Part shown: positions 9,227 to 17,907 of the stretch, in pieces
Numbering within the stretch: the first letter of the stretch is position 1
How the letters are laid out: every line of letters begins with the position of its first letter
The notes under the pieces: model-generated
What the model saw: only the letters and a program-made list of their open reading frames with translations
Databases searched by the model: none
What the model was told of the DNA's origin: nothing
Program-made: the position numbers and the translations under genes
Assembly: GCA_965226045.1 (NCBI GenBank)
Contig: CBDDBU010000028.1
Span: forward strand, 575,120 to 639,119
Origin: CBDDBU01 sp965226045
GTDB lineage: Bacteria; Pseudomonadota; Alphaproteobacteria; VGEJ01
Reading direction: 5' to 3'
DNA: 64,000 bases

Positions 9227-10585
9227 ATGAGCAATTTCCGACCGGTCGACCGGGAGACGGGGTTTCTGCTGCCGCCGTCGGTGGAGGAATGGCTTCCCGA
9301 GCGGCATCTGGCGCGCTTCGTGGTCGAGGTGATCGAGCAGTTGGACCTCTCGGCGTTCGTGAAGGCCTATCGCGGCTCGGGCTCGGCGTCCTATCACCCG
9401 AGCATGCTGCTGGGGCTTCTGGTCTACGGCTACGCCACGGGGGTGTTTTCGAGCCGCAAGTTGGAGCGCGCGACCTATGATTCTGTCGCTTTCCGCTTCA
9501 TCGCGGCCAACGATCATCCCGACCACGATACCATCGCCGCGTTCCGGCGGCGTTTTCTCGACCGGATCGAAGGGCTGTTCGTCGAGGTGCTGCTGCTGGC
9601 CCGGGAAGCCGGGGTGCTGAAGCTCGGCACGGTGGCGCTGGACGGCACCAAGGTGCACGCCAACGCGAGCCGGCACAGCGCGCTGTCGTGGAAACACGCC
9701 TGCGAGCTCGAAGCCCGGTTGAAGGCCGAGGTGGCGGAGTTGATGGCGTTGGCGGAGGCGGCCGATGGGGCGGATGTGCCCGACGGGATGTCGGTGCCCG
9801 AGGAACTGGCCCGGCGCGAGGATCGTCTGGCCCGCATCGCCGAGGCTAAGGCGGTGATCGAGGCGCGGGCGCGCGAACGCCTTGAGCGGGAACGGGCCGA
9901 GTACGAGGCGAAGCTCGAGGCGCGCGCGGAGAAGGCCGAGAAGACGGGCCGCAAGCCGGGCGGCCGTCCACCCGAGCCGCCGGTGGCCGGGCCCGGGCCG
10001 AAGGACCAGGTCAATCTGACCGACGCGGACTCGCGCATCATGCCGGTGGCCGGCGGCGGCTTCGAACAGGCCTACAACGCCCAAGCCCTGGTGGCGGCCG
10101 ACAGCCTGCTGGTGGTCACCAACGACGTGGTCCAGGCCCCCAACGACAAGCGGCAAATCGAGCCGGCGCTGGAAGCGCTCGCCCGCCTTCCCGAGGCGCT
10201 GGGCGCGCCCGAGACCCTGCTGGCGGACAGCGGCTACTTCAGCGAGGCCAACGTGAACGCCTGCGCCGAGGCCGAGATCGCGCCGTTGATCACGCCCGGC
10301 CGGGAACGCCATCATCTCTCCTGGAAGGACCGCTTCGCCGGCGCGCCGCCGCCCCCGGAGAACCCGACGCCGCTGGAAGCGATGACACATCGACTGGCGA
10401 CGCCCGAGGGCCGGCAACTCTACGCCCTGCGCAAGCAAACGCCGGAACCGGTGTTCGGCATCATCAAATCGGCCATGGGCTTCCGCCAGTTCTCGCTACG
10501 CGGCCTGGACAAGGTCACGGGCGAATGGAACCTGGTGACCCTGGCCTGGAACATAAAGAGAATGTTCACCTTGCAATACGCTTGA
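9227..10585 (+). CDS. IS1182-family transposase (copy 2)
   Basis: Protein identical to copies 1, 3 and 4 (452 aa from the ATG preceded by GGAGG). The stop codon is intact although the downstream repeats were rearranged by the IS1595-family insertion 38 bases beyond it. Confidence 0.93.
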   Translation: MSNFRPVDRETGFLLPPSVEEWLPERHLARFVVEVIEQLDLSAFVKAYRGSGSASYHPSMLLGLLVYGYATGVFSSRKLERATYDSVAFRFIAANDHPDHDTIAAFRRRFLDRIEGLFVEVLLLAREAGVLKLGTVALDGTKVHANASRHSALSWKHACELEARLKAEVAELMALAEAADGADVPDGMSVPEELARREDRLARIAEAKAVIEARARERLERERAEYEAKLEARAEKAEKTGRKPGGRPPEPPVAGPGPKDQVNLTDADSRIMPVAGGGFEQAYNAQALVAADSLLVVTNDVVQAPNDKRQIEPALEALARLPEALGAPETLLADSGYFSEANVNACAEAEIAPLITPGRERHHLSWKDRFAGAPPPPENPTPLEAMTHRLATPEGRQLYALRKQTPEPVFGIIKSAMGFRQFSLRGLDKVTGEWNLVTLAWNIKRMFTLQYA

Positions 10586-10652
10586 GCAGGCGGCCGGACT
10601 CCGTACCTCGCGAAAAGGAATACGGAATACCAAGTTATGGGCTTGACTTGTT

Positions 10653-12237
10653 CTATAGCAAAGCAGGTTGAGCAAGTCCACGGCCCGCGACGCCCGGAGT
10701 GTGGAACCGCTTGTTGTCGAGTATCTCCGCCACGGTCAGCAACTGCATCCGGGCGTATTTGACGCCTGACACGTCCAGATCGCCCGCCTCGGCCATGAAG
10801 CGCCGGATGTTGCGGGCCTTGGTCTCGCCGAATTGCTCAAGGATGATCAGCCCCGCCATCAGCGCCTCGTCGTTGTCGAGCACGCCGCGCAGCTCCCGCA
10901 CGTCCTTGATCCCGACATTCCGTCCGCCCTTGACCTCGATTGCCATGCTCGACAGGTCTTTGCTATCGGGCTGGCCGAAGTAGAGCCGCCCGTCAATCCC
11001 GCCATCCGCTGTCCGCTTGGTGGTTACGAACCCGTCCACCTGCTCCACCGCCCATCGCTGGAAGTGGTACTTGTCTCGCGTCCACAGGTCGCGCGCGCCT
11101 TCCAGGTCGCGGGGCACGCCGTCGATCTCGAAGTCCTCGCCCTCCTTGAGCGCCAGCCTGTCGCGCAGCCGTAGCGCCGCCACGCGCTTGATCGCGTGAA
11201 TCGCGATATCGACGCCAATCCACTGGCGGCCCAACTTATGCGCAGCCTCAAGGGTGGTCGCGCAGCCGCAGAAGGGGTCGAATACAATGTCGCCGGGGTT
11301 GGAACTCGCCGCGATGATCCGCTCCAAGAGCGCCACGGGCTTCTGTGTCGCGTAGCCGAGCCGTTCTTGCCCCAGCGCACCCGGAATGTCGGTCCAGAGG
11401 TTCGCCGGTGCCTGCCCATCCGCCAGGTACGTTTTCCGATATGGCCGCCCCTTGGAAGACCATATCAGCAAACCTTGGGCGTCCATATTCTCCAGCTTTT
11501 CGAGCACCATCCGCCACCCCCAGCGTGGGGTGTAACCCTTGTATTCGTATGCCAGATTCGGGCGCTCGCCCATTGACGCGGTGCGGATGATTTCGTGATG
11601 GCGGTAGCGGCCCAGCTCATCCTCATGTCGATAGGCGTCAGCGACATATTGGGGATCGTGCGGAACTGAGATCGAGTTCCACGTCCTGGCGTTGCTCATC
11701 GAGTAGTAGAGCAGGTAATCGCAGACCTGTCCGAAGCCCTTGGCATCGCTGTGGGCGCTCGTTCGCTTCCACACGATCTCGCTTCGGAAATTCTCATGCC
11801 CGAAGATCGAATCCATCATGACCTTTATGTAGTGCGAGGCGGTCGGGTCACAGTGCAGGTAGAGGCTCCCGGTTGGCTTGAGGATGCTGCGCATGGGCAA
11901 GAGACGTTGTGTCGGACAAATAGGCCAGCAGGTTCGGGTTGGTCCTGCGCAAGGCGTTCATCCACAAGCGCCAGAATTCAACCGACTCGTCCGCGATCCC
12001 GGCATCGCGCATCAGCACGGGCATGGTACGCAACTCGCGCTCCCGCTCCTCGTTCATCGACCACATATCGCTGAACGCTTCCACCTGAGCCGGGAGCGTA
12101 CGCCCGGTCTCGTCCTTGTAGATCGCATTGTAGTCCCGCTGGGAGTTGAACGGCGGATCGAGATAGATCAGGTCCACGCTGCCCAGCGCCATTTCCTCCA
12201 TGACGGTCAGGCAGTCTCCGAAATAGAGGCGGTTCAT
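10653..12237 (-). pseudogene. DNA methyltransferase fused to PD-(D/E)XK nuclease-like domain, frameshifted
   Basis: Beta-order amino methyltransferase: the catalytic DPPF (LIYLDPPFNS) is near the N-terminus and the AdoMet-binding DPFCGCATTLEAA follows later; DPPF suggests N6-adenine. After ~250 residues of methyltransferase there is a C-terminal ~130-residue domain with GGIDG followed by AIEVKGG, the D...ExK pattern of Mrr-like restriction nucleases, so one polypeptide appears to join modification and cleavage functions. ATG at 12237 overlaps the transposase stop as ATGA, implying translational coupling. The frame breaks at about 11903-11912: the first part reads ...AYLSDTTS and the second resumes LLPMRSILKPTGSLYLHCDP. 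A one-base gain or a two-base loss would explain it. As read, the product is broken. Confidence 0.85.
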
Positions 12238-13112
12238 GCGACCGCCCCCCGCAGGAACGCGGAGAAGGGGTTGTCGTCGCTGCGGTGATTGTACTTCCAA
12301 GATGACTCGGCGATGAATAGCGGGGCCATCCTGCGGCTGTAGTGGTGGTGCGAGCCGTACCATGCCCGCTTGAGCAGCGCCCAAAAGCCCTCAATGCTGT
12401 TCGTGTGCGTATCGCCGTCCGCGTAGGCCACAGAGTGGTTGATGACCGCGTGCTGGTAGTTCGCCTTCGCAGCGTTGTACGCCTTGTACTCATCGGTGAT
12501 GAGCAGGGAGCCGACCGGGTCCACGGTGTCCCGCAGAAAGCGCAGGATGCCGCGGCCCGTCAGATCGTCGGCTACGCGGGCCGTGACACTCCCGCCGCGC
12601 TCCACCGCGCCGATGACCGGCATCTTGCGGGTTCCACGCCCACGAGGCGCTGGCGGATCGTCGGAATCGCGCCGGTTCTTCTTCCGGGGCTTGCCGCCGA
12701 CATAGGTTTCATCCGCTTCGACGATCCCATGCAGCAGCGGCGCTTGGTCTGCGGCCATCGCCGCCCGGATGCGCTGCTGCATGTAGAGCGCCGTCTGCGG
12801 GGTCAGCTCAACATCCCGCGCCAACTGGTAGCTGGACAGGCTCTTCTTGGCATTGACCATCAGGCCGATGCCGAGGAACCATTTCTGCAACGGGATGCGG
12901 GTCTTCTCGAAGATCGTGCCGGAGAGGACATTGAAGCTGGCATGGCAGTCATGGCAGTTCCACCGGCCTACGCGGTCGCCGTCGCACTTGCGGGCGACAT
13001 GGATGCTACCGCATTTTGGGCAATGCGGTTCAGCGCCCCATCTGATATCCTCAAGGCGCTCGATGCAGGCTTGCTGATCGGGGAAGCGGCGGAAAATGGT
13101 GATCAGGTTCAT
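12234..13112 (-). CDS. IS1595-family transposase
   Basis: 292 aa. An N-terminal zinc ribbon is visible (CPKCGSIHVA...CHDCHASF), followed by the ISXO2-like DDE domain: HGIVEADETYVGG (first Asp/Glu), LLITDEYKAY (second Asp) and HTNSIEGFWALLKR (the Asn-Glu end typical of this family). The start at 13112 (MNLITIFRRFP) is preceded by AGGGAGA; an in-frame Met 12 codons upstream lacks such a site. The stop codon overlaps the start of the passenger gene (ATGA). Confidence 0.92.
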   Translation of the reverse strand: MNLITIFRRFPDQQACIERLEDIRWGAEPHCPKCGSIHVARKCDGDRVGRWNCHDCHASFNVLSGTIFEKTRIPLQKWFLGIGLMVNAKKSLSSYQLARDVELTPQTALYMQQRIRAAMAADQAPLLHGIVEADETYVGGKPRKKNRRDSDDPPAPRGRGTRKMPVIGAVERGGSVTARVADDLTGRGILRFLRDTVDPVGSLLITDEYKAYNAAKANYQHAVINHSVAYADGDTHTNSIEGFWALLKRAWYGSHHHYSRRMAPLFIAESSWKYNHRSDDNPFSAFLRGAVA

Positions 13113-13319
13113 AGCGTGTCTCCCTACGAACCTAATGTAATTGTTCACCTATCCCAAGTCAAGCCCATAACTTGGTATTCCGTAAGAGTATACTCACCCT
13201 GCGGTACGCGCGGCCAAGCGACCGCACTCCGTGTCCTCACGAAAGGCGCTCGATCCCATGACCTCTCCACATCGCGATCCGTCCACACCCATCCTCGCGG
13301 ACCTCAGTCCGACAGGCTG

Positions 13320-14176
13320 CTAGAGGACGAACCGCGACCGCATGGCACCGAATCGAGGGGCCGACCTGGCTGGTCGCGCTCGCCGGCCACGCTGGCTGGG
13401 CCGCCGTGACGTGGTACTACCAGGCGCTGTCATGGTGGCTTGTCCTCCCGTTTGGCGCCTGGTTGATCGCCTGGCACGGCTCGCTGCAGCACGAAGTGCT
13501 GCACGGGCATCCGACGCGCTCCGCATGGATCAACGGTATGCTCGCGAGCGCACCGCTTGGGTTGTGGCTGCCCTATGCGCTCTATCGCGCCCGCCACCTC
13601 GAGCATCACGCCGTCGAAGAACTGACCGACCCGGTATTGGACCCGGAGTCCTTCTACATCGAGCGGTCGCGTTGGCGGCGCCTTGGGCCCTGGGCGCGAC
13701 GCCTTCTGGCGTTCAACAACACGCTGATTGGCCGGCTAACCCTGGGTCCCGCGCTGACGATGCTCGGAGTGGGGCGCGAGGAGTTTGGGCGGCTGAAAGG
13801 CAGCGACGCGGAGTCTCGACAGGCGTGGATGGGACATGGGCTGGCCGTCCCGGCCCTGTTGGTGTGGATCGTGTGGGTTTGCGGTATCCCGGTGTGGGCG
13901 TATCTCGTTCTTTTCGTTTACCCTGGGGTTTCGTTGGTTCTTCTCCGTTCGTTCATTGAGCACCGGGCGAGTGGGCGGGCTGCGGAGCGTACGGCGATCG
14001 TCGATGCCGGGCGGCTGCTGAGCCTACTCTACCTCAGCAACAACCTCCATGCGGTGCACCACGAGCTTCCGTGGCTTGCCTGGTATGAGTTGCCCGCGGC
14101 CCTCCAGCGGGCGCGAGATCGCCAGACGTTACTTGTGGCGAGCAAAGGATTCGCCGCTGCACCCTGGCTGAGCTAG
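13320..14176 (+). pseudogene. Fatty-acid desaturase, main part (5' end beyond IS1182 copy 2)
   Basis: Integral-membrane di-iron desaturase of the FADS superfamily. His boxes are visible: HGSLQHEVLHGH, RARHLEHH and NNLHAVHHELP, plus several hydrophobic segments. Open reading continues upstream to the IS boundary and is in frame with the 16-codon piece at 9097, so the intact gene would encode about 300 aa. An internal GTG at 13406 could allow a shortened product from the second half, but all histidine boxes would be kept only if translation begins there. Such desaturases act on acyl chains or carotenoids; the substrate is not identifiable here. Confidence 0.82.
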
Positions 14177-14203
14177 CATGATCCAGCGGAGGACCGAACC
14201 GTC

Positions 14204-15259
14204 ATGACCGAGACGCCAGCACCAAGCCTGGGCCTGCTTGAGCGGCTCGCTGCGGGACCGGTGGTGTGCGCGGAGGGCTATCTGTTCGAGCTCGAACGCC
14301 GCGGCTATCTCTCGGCTGGGGCTTTTGTGCCGGAGGCTGTGCTCGACCACCCCGAGGCGGTCGCCCAACTGCATCGCGACTTTCTGCATGCGGGCTCGGA
14401 TGTGATGGAAGCGTTCACCTACTACGGTCATCGCGAGAAGCTGCGGCTGATCGGCAAGGAGGACGTGCTCGAGGAGCTCAACCGCACGGCGCTGCGGATC
14501 GCCAAGGAGGTCGCCGCCGAGGGCCAGGCGCTGGTCGCCGGCAATGTGTGCAATACCAACATCTACCTCGATAACGACGCAGCGGCCGCCAAGGCGGCGC
14601 ACGCGATTTTCGACGAGCAAGTGGGTTGGGCCATCGATGAAGGGGCTGACTTCGTCGTGGGCGAGACCTTCTCCTACGTGGAGGAGGCGTTGATCGCGCT
14701 TGACGTGATACGCTCGAGCGGGCTGCCGGCGGTGATCACCATCAGCATCCATCGCGACCCTACGACGCGGGAGGGCCTGACCCCGGCGGAGGCGTGCACG
14801 CGGCTAGAGGACGCGGGCGCTGCTGTGGTCGGCCTCAACTGTATGCGCGGCCCCGAGACCATGTTGCCGATGCTGGAGGAAATCCGCGCGGCGGTGAATT
14901 GCCATGTCGCGGCTCTGCCGGTGCCCTACCGCACCACGGATAAGGAACCGACATTTCAATCATTGCGCGATCCGGGCTGCGGCTGTGTTCCGGACGGGCG
15001 GCCGTTCCCGACCGCGCTCGACCCCTTCACTTGTAATCGCTACGAGATCGCCGAGTTCACACGAGCGGCGCGCGAGATCGGCGTGAATTACCTCGGCGTC
15101 TGCTGCGGCGCCGGCCCGCATCACATTCGCGCCATGGCGGAGGCTCTCGGCCGTCGTCCGCCAGCCGGCAAGTATTCGCCCGACATGTCCAAGCATGCTT
15201 ACTTTGGCACGGACAAAGATATTCCCGCCGGGTATCAAGACTACGCCGACCGACTTTGA
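14204..15259 (+). CDS. Betaine-homocysteine / homocysteine S-methyltransferase family
   Basis: Zinc-dependent methyltransferase, 351 aa, expected to move a methyl group from betaine (or a similar donor) to homocysteine to make methionine. The barrel begins LLERLAAGPVVCAEGYLFELERRGYL. Zinc ligands fit Cys in VVGLNCMRGPET and the paired Cys of LGVCCGAGPHHIRAM near the C-terminus. ATG at 14204. The next gene, 35 bases downstream, encodes an FAD amine oxidoreductase that could oxidise the dimethylglycine left over, so the pair probably serves betaine demethylation and one-carbon supply. This functional link is inferred. Confidence 0.87.
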   Translation: MTETPAPSLGLLERLAAGPVVCAEGYLFELERRGYLSAGAFVPEAVLDHPEAVAQLHRDFLHAGSDVMEAFTYYGHREKLRLIGKEDVLEELNRTALRIAKEVAAEGQALVAGNVCNTNIYLDNDAAAAKAAHAIFDEQVGWAIDEGADFVVGETFSYVEEALIALDVIRSSGLPAVITISIHRDPTTREGLTPAEACTRLEDAGAAVVGLNCMRGPETMLPMLEEIRAAVNCHVAALPVPYRTTDKEPTFQSLRDPGCGCVPDGRPFPTALDPFTCNRYEIAEFTRAAREIGVNYLGVCCGAGPHHIRAMAEALGRRPPAGKYSPDMSKHAYFGTDKDIPAGYQDYADRL

Positions 15260-15294
15260 AGGACTGATCCACCTTGGAGGGAAGGCGAGGCGCC

Positions 15295-16629
15295 GTGAAC
15301 AACCCGCTCATATCGACCAAATATCTCGTCATCGGCGCCGGCGTGCATGGCCTGAGCACGGCCTGGCATCTTGCGATGGAGCTTGAGCGTCGCGGTGAAA
15401 GCGGGGCTGATATCGTGCTCCTCGACAAGGCCGGGCCGGGCGCGGGCGCCACCGGCATCGCGTGCGGTTGTGTGCGGAATTTCTACATGACCGAGGCCCT
15501 CCATCCGATCATCCGCCATTCGGTCGATGTGTGGAGCCAGGATCCCGTCAATTTGGGCTTCCAGCAGGTCGGCTACGTTTCCTGCGGCGATGAGGGCCAG
15601 GCGGAAGACTATGCGCGGATGCATGCAAGCCAGCAGGCGGTTGGCTATCACTCCGACCTTTTCGTCAGCCAAGAGGCGCACGCGCATTTGAAGAGCATCT
15701 GGCCCGACTTCAAGACCGAGGGGATCGGTGTGGTCCTGCACGAGCGGCTGAGCGGTTATGCCGGGACCCGCCAAGCGGTTATCGGGCTCGGCGAGAAGTG
15801 CAGTCAGCATGGCGTGCGCTGCCACTGGGGCATCGAGGTCACGGGCTATGACCTGACCAACGGCCGTATCTCGCGAGTGCATACAAGCCAAGGTGATATC
15901 GCATGTGATGTCGTGGTCTGGGGCCTTGGCGCGTGGACGCCGCGCCACTGGAGCATGTTGGGGCGCGACGACGTGCTTGACCTTGCCTATCCGGACGGCG
16001 TCACCATCGCCGACCATCCGATGTGGACGTACTGGCGGCTGGTCGAAGGCGAGGTTTATCACGAGCCTGCCTATCGCGACGCCTACGACCGCGACCCGCC
16101 GGTGCTGCATGTCGAGCTAATGGACACGCCGGTGGTCGATGCCGCTAGCGGTCGCGAGATCGGTGATTCGACGTACATCTACTGGAAGAACGGCGCCGAA
16201 CGCATGGATAGGCCGGGCATCCAAGGCGGCGGCATGCCGGTCAAGATCGGGCCTGTCGCCACCCTCGAACCCTACGGTCACGACAATGACGAATACCAGG
16301 CCGAGACCGAGTTCGCCGACTATTTCACCGCCGGCATGGGCCAGCTCATGGGGCGCTTCGAGGGCTGCCGGGCACAATTCCGCGAGCGTCGCAATGGCGG
16401 CATCGGCGCATTCACGCCCGACAATCTGCCGGTACTGGACTGGCTGCTACCCAACCTCTACATGATCGCCGACAGCAATCACGGCTTCAAGATGACCGGC
16501 ATCGGTAAGCTGGTCGCCCAGCACATCGCGAGAGGGGAGCGTGTGGCCGAACTCGAGCCCTTCGCCTTCAGCCGCTTCGCGGAAGGACGCACCTTCGGAA
16601 CCCGCAACACCAACTGTCCGTGGGTCTAA
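15295..16629 (+). CDS. FAD-dependent oxidoreductase (sarcosine/dimethylglycine oxidase type)
   Basis: DAO-fold flavoenzyme of 444 aa. The FAD-binding Rossmann motif is at the N-terminus (YLVIGAGVHGLSTAWHLA) with the acidic end of strand 2 in DIVLLDK. The C-terminal part has the usual NGGIGAFTPDNLPVLDW and DSNHGFKMTGIGKLVAQ. I chose the GTG at 15295, with GAGG close upstream, over an in-frame TTG 21 bases earlier. It lacks the C-terminal tetrahydrofolate (GcvT-like) domain of full dimethylglycine dehydrogenases. The neighbouring betaine-homocysteine methyltransferase supports an N-methylglycine substrate, but glycine or another amine cannot be excluded. Confidence 0.82.
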   Translation: MNNPLISTKYLVIGAGVHGLSTAWHLAMELERRGESGADIVLLDKAGPGAGATGIACGCVRNFYMTEALHPIIRHSVDVWSQDPVNLGFQQVGYVSCGDEGQAEDYARMHASQQAVGYHSDLFVSQEAHAHLKSIWPDFKTEGIGVVLHERLSGYAGTRQAVIGLGEKCSQHGVRCHWGIEVTGYDLTNGRISRVHTSQGDIACDVVVWGLGAWTPRHWSMLGRDDVLDLAYPDGVTIADHPMWTYWRLVEGEVYHEPAYRDAYDRDPPVLHVELMDTPVVDAASGREIGDSTYIYWKNGAERMDRPGIQGGGMPVKIGPVATLEPYGHDNDEYQAETEFADYFTAGMGQLMGRFEGCRAQFRERRNGGIGAFTPDNLPVLDWLLPNLYMIADSNHGFKMTGIGKLVAQHIARGERVAELEPFAFSRFAEGRTFGTRNTNCPWV

Positions 16630-16659
16630 CCAGTCCAGAGGCTCGCCGCTCAGACCCGC

Positions 16660-16975
16660 CTAGATCGTGGACTCATAATGGCGCATCCACAGTCTGACGG
16701 AAGCTAGGGTTACGGCGGCGAGATAGTTCCTGGCGAGTTTGTCGAAGCGCGTAGCGATACGGCGGAAATGCTTGAGTTTGTTGAAGAAGCGCTCGACCAG
16801 GTTGCGGTGGCGATAGATTTTCAGGTCAACGACGCGGCGGACCCGGACGTTGCTCGGGCTCGGGATGTGGGCGGTCGCGCCGTTGGCCTCGATCAGCTCG
16901 ATGATGGCGCGAGAGAAGAAGCCGCGGTCGGCAACCACGTCGCGCGCCAGACGCAACCCCTCGATGAGAGCCGGC
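16660..16975 (-). pseudogene. IS5-group transposase, C-terminal fragment
   Basis: About 105 codons of a DDE transposase end: PALIEG, VVADRGFFSRA (second Asp), then NLVERFFNKLKHFRRIATRFDK (the catalytic Glu block of IS5/IS427 elements) and the end of the protein. The frame is cut at 16976 by the left end of IS21. No partner fragment lies beyond the IS21 copy, so this is not a simple insertion. Confidence 0.85.
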
Positions 16976-17178
16976 TGTCAATCGGCGTTGAACATTGACC
17001 CCCTATCGGCGTGCAATGTTGACCCCTTTGGGGATGCACGGCGGAGGTCGTACAGGTAGTCCATAGGAGGGGCCCGCGCGCGGGCCGACGCGCCCACCAC
17101 GCGGCTGGCGGCGGACCGCGTGTGGGAGGTTCCTGTGGGCCCACCTGGGCGACCGGGCCGCAGGTGGATCGGTTGCCT

Positions 17179-17907
17179 TTAGGACCGATTCTTGAAGCGC
17201 CAGGAGTCGTTTCCGGTCTCGATGATCTCGCAGTGGTGCGTCAGACGATCGAGGAGCGCGGTGGTCATCTTGGCGTCGCCGAAGACGGACGGCCATTCGC
17301 CGAAGGTCAGGTTGGTGGTGACGATGATCGAGGTGCGCTCGTAGAGCCGGCTGACGAGGTGGAACAGCAGCTGGCCTCCGGTTTGGGCGAAGGGCAGGTA
17401 GCCGAGCTCGTCGAGGATGACGAGGTCGCGCCGGGCCAGCTGATCGGCGAGCCGGCCCTGGCGGCCGGCGCGGGCTTCGGCCTCGAGCCGGTTGACCAGG
17501 TCGACGACGTTGAAGAAGCGGCCCCGGGCGCCATCGCGGATGCAGGCCCGCGCGATGGCGACGGCGAGATGGCTCTTGCCGGTGCCGGTGCCGCCGATCA
17601 GCACGGCGTTGCGCTGGTTGGCCAGGAAGCCGCCGACCGCCAACTCGCGGACCAGCGGCTCGTTGACCGGGGTGTCGGTGAAGTCGAAGTCGGCCAGCTC
17701 CTTGGCCAGCGGCAGCTTGGCGCCACTCATCTGGTACTTGATGGATCGCGCCTGCTTGTCGGCGATCTCGGCCTTCAACAGCTCGCCGATGATTCGCTGC
17801 ATCGGATGCTGGCGCTTGAGGCCGTCGGCGAGCACCTCGTCGAACGCGTCGCGCATGCCGGCGAGCTTGAGTGCGGCCATCATCTCCAGGACCTCATGGC
17901 GCTCCAT
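17179..17907 (-). CDS. istB: IS21 helper ATPase IstB
   Basis: AAA+/DnaC-like ATPase of 242 aa that assists the IstA transposase in target selection. The Walker A motif GGTGTGKSHLA, Walker B VILDELGYLPF and sensor block VTTNLTFGEW are present, so the protein looks complete. The start at 17907 overlaps the end of istA by 14 bases, as usual for IS21. Confidence 0.92.
   Translation of the reverse strand: MERHEVLEMMAALKLAGMRDAFDEVLADGLKRQHPMQRIIGELLKAEIADKQARSIKYQMSGAKLPLAKELADFDFTDTPVNEPLVRELAVGGFLANQRNAVLIGGTGTGKSHLAVAIARACIRDGARGRFFNVVDLVNRLEAEARAGRQGRLADQLARRDLVILDELGYLPFAQTGGQLLFHLVSRLYERTSIIVTTNLTFGEWPSVFGDAKMTTALLDRLTHHCEIIETGNDSWRFKNRS

Larger units (their letters stand above)
10623..13182 (-). 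mobile_element. IS1595-family element with methyltransferase-nuclease passenger
   Basis: A 2560-bp insertion bounded by perfect 28-bp inverted repeats (10623-10650 and 13155-13182, starting CGGAATACCAAG). It carries a transposase with a zinc ribbon and, downstream, a passenger DNA methyltransferase-nuclease gene. The two genes overlap by ATGA. The flanks are unit 1 and unit 3 of the IS1182 repeat array; I see no 8-bp target duplication, only a shared TA, so the insertion was probably followed by loss of repeat unit 2. IS1595-family members with passenger genes are known; this passenger's domain make-up is the notable point. Confidence 0.9.
9147..13319 (+). mobile_element. IS1182-family element, copy 2, interrupted by IS1595-family element
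   Basis: The element begins CAGCCTGTCGG at 9147 and ends at 13319, flanked by CTAG at 9143-9146 and 13320-13323. Its transposase gene is intact, but the 3' repeat region is broken at 10623-13182 by an IS1595-family insertion, and one of the three ~67-bp repeat units (unit 2) is missing. One further base differs near the right end (C at 13293 where the other copies have T). It sits inside the desaturase gene. Confidence 0.94.

Noticed and set aside
10653..12237. Programmed frameshift in the methyltransferase
   Set aside because: No slippery sequence or stimulatory hairpin was evident at the break; simple mutation is more likely.
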